Part shown: in pieces, positions 58,242 through 64,000 of the stretch
Position numbering within the stretch: the first letter of the stretch is position 1
Layout of the letters: each line of letters starts with the position of its first letter
Source: Fremontodendron californicum
Taxonomy: Eukaryota > Streptophyta > Magnoliopsida > Malvales > Malvaceae
DNA length: 64,000 nt
NCBI GenBank assembly: GCA_030761205.1
Contig: JAULJL010000010.1
Location: 12,743,241-12,807,240, forward strand
Direction: 5' to 3'
Translations under genes and position numbers: made by a program
Notes under the pieces: model-generated
The model's input: the letters and a program-made list of their open reading frames with translations, nothing else
Told to the model about the DNA's origin: nothing
Databases searched by the model: none

Positions 58242-58429
58242 CACAAATATCCCTCTCACTTGCAAGGCTCACCTAATAATATAGTAGCATTCTATCTCTT
58301 TCACCAACGCGGCATTTCAAGTCCAACTTGATCTCTTCTTCTTACTCTAATCAAATATATCCTACAATTTAGTGCATCCACTTGTTTAAAGTTGGATAGC
58401 CCGTCCAATCTTACAAACTCAATTCGTAT

Positions 58430-58640
58430 TGAATCAGATTTAAGTATTTTTTTTTTTAATTTGGATCGGTCTAATTCGATCTGAATTATTATTTATATGA
58501 TAAAAATAATTATTTTATTTAAATTTAATTATAAATATATAAATATTAATATAACAATAAAAATAAAAATAATTTTTAAACTTTTTTATTATTTTTTAAA
58601 TAATGAACCAGGTCGTCTGATGAGATCACAACTTGATCTA
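58430..58640 (+). repeat. Dispersed repeat, copy 1
   Basis: Shares with 63240-63470 the order: TCGGTCTAATTCGA or TCGGATTGACTCGA, AATTACTATTTA or AATTATTATTTA, TTATTTAAATTTAATTATAAA, ATATAAATATTAATAT, TTTTAAA(C)AATGAA. Same orientation in both. Unclassified family, probably a degenerate transposon. Confidence 0.6.
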
Positions 58641-58959
58641 ACCCATAAACAAATTTAATTGCCTCCAACTTGTTTAAATCATAATTTTATAATTCTGACC
58701 CACCAAAATGTCCATTAAGAAACCAAACTATTTTCATTTTCAATCTTCAAACCATCATAATATTTTTCTTTAAATAATAAGAAAAAAAGTAATATTAATA
58801 ACCCACTTACTTTGATTCAATTCAATTCAAATTCACACTACATTTTCAATATTACCTTTTGTCACTAATAAAAGATTCCAACACCAGCATCAAGCCACCA
58901 CCAAGCAAGAAAGAAAGAAAGAAAGAAAAGAAAGAGCAACAACTTTTATAGTCCATAAT

Positions 58960-59442
58960 ATGGAAAACGAAACTTCATGGTAAGTAACTCAACTCAACCC
59001 ACTTTCTTTTTTCTAATTTCCACTCCAAATTTGAAATTTGACTTGAAAATTCTTTATTCTAAAATCCTAACTTGGTTGGTTCTTGTGGAAATTAATTCTG
59101 ATCAAAAGCCCAAACAGTTTCGAAATGAGCGAGACGCTGGCAACATTTCTTGCCTCGACACCATTGTTGGAGGAGGCATGGAGGGTATGCAGTATAGCAA
59201 ACACAAGGTTTCCAGGGGCTTATCTGGTGGAACAGATTGGAAGCGTGGCCTATATTGCGTTTTCTGGGATACAAATGAATTCTGGATCAGACCAGAGCTG
59301 CAGAAATCTGCTGCCTTTGTATGCTGAAGACGGTGGCCTTTTTGCTCCACTTTATCGACATAGCGAAGCAGAGGATCCCATCAAGGTGCATCATGGAATG
59401 TTAAAGCTTTTCCTCTCAATGTATCCAAGTTTGCAAATCCAG
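58960..59442 (+). CDS. PAD4: Lipase-like PAD4 (EDS1/PAD4 family), exons 1 and 2 only
   Basis: Exon 1 is 58960-58979 (20 nt: ATG to TCA-TG), followed by GTAAGT. Intron 1 is 58980-59117 (138 bp, ends AACAG). Exon 2 is 59118-59442, followed by GTTAGC. The joined reading starts MENETSCFEMSET and continues LATFLASTPLLEEAWRVC, YLVEQIGSVAYIAFSG, NLLPLYAEDGGLFAPLY, KVHHGMLKLFLSMYPSLQIQ, matching the N-terminal lipase-like domain of PAD4 proteins, about 115 of some 600 residues. PAD4 pairs with EDS1 in salicylate and NLR-triggered immunity, in cytoplasm and nucleus. The lipase elbow GHSxGG, expected in the next exon, was not found downstream to 64000: either a very long intron 2 or a broken gene. Alternative: another EDS1-family member. 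Confidence 0.8.
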
Positions 59443-59644
59443 GTTAGCTTTTCTTTTTACCTTGCGCTACAATTATAGTATATAAATTTTCATTTATAAA
59501 TTTTCTGTTATCTTTGTTTATGGTTGAAGATTTAATACATTTCATTCACAATTTCTAAAGTTGAAAAAAAAAATTAGAATTTTAGACTTTCAACAACTTT
59601 TTTTAAAAATAATCAATACAAACCATTGATTCAAGTGTTGATTT

Positions 59645-59647
<3 letters not shown>

Positions 59648-59702
<55 letters not shown>
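59648..59702. repeat. (AT)n microsatellite in the presumed intron 2 of the PAD4-like gene
   Basis: About 27 uninterrupted AT dinucleotides. The frames across it on both strands are repeats of Ile and Tyr and not coding. Confidence 0.95.
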
Positions 59703-59705
<3 letters not shown>

Positions 59706-59989
59706 CCGAGTTACAAGAAACTTAAAGATTTTAAGACTGCTTCTTGGCATTAATACAAATTCTGCTGAAAATATTGACTCAAATTTTAAAAATTTTGATA
59801 AGAAATTTTTTTGAGATTTTTTCAAGAGTGGTTAAATATTGCTTGATAGATAAAAAGATTTGGAAGGTAAGAAATCTTTTAAAAAAAAAAAAGATTTTTG
59901 GTGTGTAAGTTAGTGAGTTTATAAATAAAAAAACTCCATAAGATAAGGTATGAGAAAAAAATATATATAAGTAGAGTCGTAAGATTTTA

Positions 59990-60180
59990 CAGGATAGACA
60001 CCCATGGGATTAGAGGAGATTGAGAGTGTCAATGAATGTACATGTTCGAATGTTTGGTGTATAGACACCCATAAGATTAAAGGGAATGAGAGTGTCCATG
60101 AATGTGAATGAGTTTGATGAGTGTTTGTTTGATTTGGTGAGTGTTTGATGTGTTTGTGAATGAGATTAATTGAGTGTTGA
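59990..60180. repeat. Short tandem duplication in the presumed PAD4 intron 2
   Basis: Two adjacent copies of a roughly 66-bp unit beginning tagacacccat(g/a)(g/a)gatta and containing gagagtgtc(a/c)atgaatgt, near 59994 and 60060. A G/T-rich tail follows (gagtgtttg repeated to about 60180). Confidence 0.75.
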
Positions 60181-63100
60181 TGGATTGTAATTTTCTACAA
60201 TTAATAAATCTTTTCTATCATCCGTGAATGTAAGCAAGTTGAGTGTCCAATTACGTTAAATTATTGTTTGTTATGTGAATGATTTATTATTCGATTTCGC
60301 TTATACTTGATTGATTGATAGAAACTTTAGTCTAACAAAATCTCATTGGCGAACTGTTTCATTTAAGTAGTACTAATTCTTAATAATTGAATTATATGAA
60401 AGTTGCCAAGCTTGTACACTATAATCTTGGCTGGCTTGTGGTGTTAAAAGTTAAAACTACTAAATCCTAAGCCTTGGTTAATTAACTAGCCTAGCTCAAA
60501 TGAAGATAAAGATGATAATTCTAAGTGGCCTGGGTTCAAATTATAGGGCATTTTGGTAGTGGAAAAGTAGGTACATCAAACGTCAGAAGTGGGAAAGTTC
60601 ACAATTAAACACTTAATCAAACAATCAATGGATGAATAATTGTTGCATTTTTTGGGAAATGAAGTTAATGGAAAGTGAGATGATGGCCCATATATAACTT
60701 TAATCAATAATTATGTATAATTATGCGCCCCTGTTTGTCTTAGTGCGAAAGATAAAAATTTAAAAACTACTTCACTTATAACCTTCTATTATTTTACATT
60801 TATTATTGATCACACGTTCTATTATTTTACCTTCTATTATTGATAAAAAAATTTAAAATATATTTTAAAAACTTTAAGTGAAGTAGTTTTTAAATATATA
60901 TTTTGTAAATTTTAATTAATTAAAATATTTAAAATAATAGAGATCAGAATTAAAAAAATTTAACCAAAAAAAAAAAAACAACTGTGATAATTTAATTGAG
61001 ACAAAAGTAATAATTCAGATAAATTTTTTATGTGAAAATATATTCATATATAATGAATGTAACCATGTTTAAATCCAAACAATGTCAATTAGTATATTGA
61101 TTTTGAAATTAAAATTCTAAATGTGAAAGAGAATGAGATTTTTATCAAAATTATGTTTTTTTTTTTCTTCTAAAGCAGTTAAGTTAATTAACTATTTATT
61201 TGTTATAATTAGATACAATATATATGAGAAAAATCTGAAAAGAAAAATCTCATTTCACTAAAGAGTATTTTAGTGGCATTAGTCATCACATTTAGGCAAA
61301 TATTATGGAAAATTTGGTACCTGCAATTTAGCACTACCATATTTTGTGCTTTTTGCTGGGTTTGAATTGTAGTTGGGATGTCAATATCCAAAATTATTTC
61401 TTTTAAGAATTTTTTTTTTATCTTTTATAATTTATTAAAAAAATAATTATCATTTTTGTCCCTTTATTTATATGCAATATAATATATATATATATATTTT
61501 TTGAGAATTTATTCGTTATATATATTTACAAATTTTGAGTTATAGAATCAAAGGTAATATTTTTCCATTTCATAAATCCAATTTAACCCATTTTGAAGAT
61601 TTAAATTCAAAGTTTTCAAAATAGAATATAAAATTATAACTATTGAATTTTCTTTTTTCACCTTGTAATAATATTCATGATAGAAAGAAGACTTGGACAT
61701 TCTAAGTAGGGGCAAACAAAAAGTTAGATAATCGAATAAATCGATCGAAATCGAAGTAATTCGATTCATTAGGTTTTGGTTTGGGTCGTTTAGTTTATTC
61801 AATTGGTTTTTTTTTTTTAAATTGAACTGATCGAACAAACTGATAATTAAAAAATTAAATTTATTTTTATTTCGATCCAAACTCAATTAACAATTTAACT
61901 CAACTCAACCCAACCCAATCTAATCCAAAATTAAACTAATCCAACACAACAACCCATAACCCAAAATAATCAAAATCGAAAAAACCTTTAGAGTGAAATC
62001 GAAAAACCGAGCTAACCGATTAAATTCGGTTTGGTTGTTTTGATTCTTGGATTTTTTCGGACAATTCAATCGATTTTATAAATTTATTCGATTTAATCAA
62101 TTTTAAAAAATTTTAAAATCGAATAGTTCGAAAATTCATTAACTATTTCTTTATGCTTTTCATTTTTCATTTATATATATATTTGGGTCTGATTCCAATG
62201 AGGAAAACTCAGAAATAGAGAGTAGGGCAAGGGCCACGTCAAAAGGAAAAAAAAGATTTAACAGAAAAGTAACACTCAAATCTCAATCAGACAGACACCA
62301 ACAGCAACACAATCATCTGGTTTCAGCCCCCTCAAGATTTTGGCTTTTTTCTTTCTCCTTTTAATTATCTTTTTCCATGAATCTTTATTTCATGTTTGCT
62401 TCTTCTTCTTCTTTTTTTTTCCCTTTTTCTTTTTCATTCTCCCTTAGTAAAATAGAACTCAATTAATGTGTCATTTGGACCTTACTTAACATCGCCACAT
62501 CGATATTAAAGTGTATTATCAATTGTTTTTCTATTTGGGTGGTTGATAAACTAAGACCGACTAGTTGAGTCAACATTCAATGTTCTGGAATTAATAAGCC
62601 AATTCATTTGAGTTTAATTGGTCAAACTTCAAATGGAGCCACCCCGAACTGCACTCACATTTTCCTAGAATATCCCATTCTCACTGACGTCGGCAAAATC
62701 TTTTCTTCATTTGTTTTGTTGTTTTGTTATGGGTGGTTGGGGTCAACTCTAAACCAAACATGCCCATTTACCCCACCTTTGGCTCTTCGCCCCCTTGGTT
62801 GCTTCGTTTACCCCTTTTCAAGGGCTTGGCTGTCTCGTATAAGTGCAAAAAAGTCTAAGGACTTAACTTTAAAGAAAAAACTTCGTTCTAAGAAGAAAAA
62901 AGCTTCGCATTTACCTTTTGAAATCCTTCAAGATGCTTTCATACCACTGCATAAATTGGATCCTATTAACGAAATAGATTTTTACTATATATATATATTT
63001 TATAATTATCCAATTACAATTATAAACCGTGAGGGGTTAAATTGTGAAAAGTCATATAAAATTTTGGTAAAAATCCCTCCATAATCATTTTGCAATTGGT

Positions 63101-64000
63101 ATTTATAGAGCTTGCAATTTGGTGAGTCATTTTGAATTAAGAAAATTTGAATCACTTTAATTTCAAATTATTTCGGGTTTATATTATTTTGAATTTGATT
63201 AATTCGTTATTAATTTTTAAAATAAAAAATGAATTAGGTTCAGACAAGTTATGTTAGTAGATTTATTCAAGAGTCGGATTGACTCGAATTACTATTTAAT
63301 CAATAAAAAATTATATTTATTTAAATTTAATTATAAAAAATATATAAATATTAATATCAAAAATATTTTAATATATTTTAAACAATGAAATGAATTTTTT
63401 GAATTTGATGGGCCGGACTGAGTCTTGGATAAACAATTTTTTTGCTATCTAAACCTAACCCGATTTGACTCAACTCTAATTATGTGATTGTGTAAGGTTT
63501 TATCAATCTTGACATTCTAAATTTTGATTGTGAGAAACCTTTAATTTTGATATTTAATATCATAAAAATCATTTAAAAAAATAATAGATTATATCAAAAG
63601 ATAAAAGCAAGTAAATTAAAAAATTACTTACTAAACTAGTCATTTATTATTTTTATTTATTGATACTTAATATTAATTTTTATTGCACTCACTACTATTT
63701 TTTAATTTATCATTCAATAACTAGATTTACCATAAATTATGATTATGACTTACAAGGTTAATTGTAACCTGAAAACTTTACAAGTGATATCAATTTTTTT
63801 TTTATGATATTTGAGATTCTCATGGATTGAATTCTAATTATTATAATTAAGGGTTTATCACTCCACCAACAGATTAAGTATTGGCTAAAATATTATAATC
63901 TTATTCCAAGTTAAAAAAATAAAAAAATATTTAAATATAAATATAAGCAATGTTTGTTGTAAGGTAAAGTTTAAAATTAGCTTCATTGTTAATTAGCTTT
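60181..64000. other. Region downstream of PAD4 exon 2: no recognisable exon
   Basis: AT-rich throughout. 61690-62110 is a degenerate repeat of phrases like AATCGA, TCGATT and CAATCGA. 62160-62480 has 5'-UTR-like features: CCACGTCA at about 62233 and a long CT-rich tract at 62400-62450, so a separate transcription start is conceivable. The frame at 62608-63084 has no recognisable domain. 63240-63470 is copy 2 of the dispersed repeat found at 58430. I found no GHSxGG lipase motif or other PAD4 exon. Confidence 0.55.

Larger units (their letters stand above)
56935..58950. other. Intergenic region upstream of the PAD4-like gene
   Basis: Mostly AT-rich. 56990-57045 is a short GC-richer patch. 58430-58640 is a copy of a dispersed repeat also found at 63240-63470. 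A TTGACC W-box lies at 58236-58241 and a (GAAA)n tract at 58906-58935, just before the start codon. No gene was found; the open stretches on either strand are low-complexity. Confidence 0.6.

Noticed and set aside
58977..59327. Frame overlapping PAD4 exon 2 in another phase
   Set aside because: The alternative phase matches PAD4 and joins to exon 1 through canonical splice sites; this one reads through intron 1.
59626..59825. Frames of repeated Ile-Tyr on both strands
   Set aside because: They translate the (AT)n microsatellite.
62608..63084. 158-codon plus-strand frame downstream of PAD4
   Set aside because: No recognisable domain, no clear codon bias and no match to any PAD4 exon; kept only as a note in the regional entry.

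Overview
The window is a repeat-rich stretch of a plant nuclear genome, almost certainly a eudicot. The evidence is AT-rich DNA, spliced exons, plant Ty3/gypsy retrotransposons primed by plant tRNA-Asp and tRNA-Arg, a plant mobile domain (PMD) gene, and the start of a lipase-like PAD4 immune gene. The retroelement ORF1 type is one I associate with Malvaceae (cotton relatives), but the species assignment is only a guess.

About 49.6 kb (1-49618) is a nested and rearranged block of LTR retrotransposons. Element A (1-3127, minus) is the 5' part of an Athila-type element: LTR, tRNA-Asp primer site, leader and an open gag. It sits inside the gag of element B (minus, 5' LTR 7443-13010). B has very long LTRs and a tRNA-Arg primer site, as in the Ogre/Tat lineage. 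B in turn sits inside the gag of element D (plus, 13011-17107), which retains decayed gag, protease, intron and RT. D is cut off by a deletion that fuses it to the middle of the 5' LTR of element C. C (plus, 17108-39348) is the most complete copy: truncated 5' LTR, primer site, leader, ORF1, gag, protease, a probable intron, RT/RNase H, a second RNase H, integrase, a 3' UTR with a minisatellite, and a 5.7-kb 3' LTR. All its genes carry stops and frameshifts. A bit of LTR (F, 39349-39887) follows, then element E (minus, 39888-49618) with gag remnant, ORF1, leader, primer site and a 5' LTR. The E LTR is split by two solo LTRs of one other family in opposite orientations.

From 49619 to 64000 the DNA is more gene-like but mostly AT-rich and non-coding. 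A 3.6-kb candidate Mutator-like element (53310-56924) is bounded by a 10-bp direct repeat. It carries a three-exon PMD pseudogene on the minus strand, and on each side an array of near-perfect palindromes of about 37 bp with a constant core and outer arms that covary. The only likely host gene is the 5' end of a PAD4-like gene (58960-59442: a 20-nt first exon and a second exon). No third exon could be recognised in the remaining 4.5 kb.

The parts most worth a second look are: the covarying palindromes of the PMD element; the gag-derived ORF in the ORF1 position of element B; non-coding motifs shared by the Ogre-like elements (duplicated leader motif, U5 hairpin, second primer-site-like motif in the LTR); the 159-bp tandem arrays in the LTRs; and the interrupted PAD4 gene.
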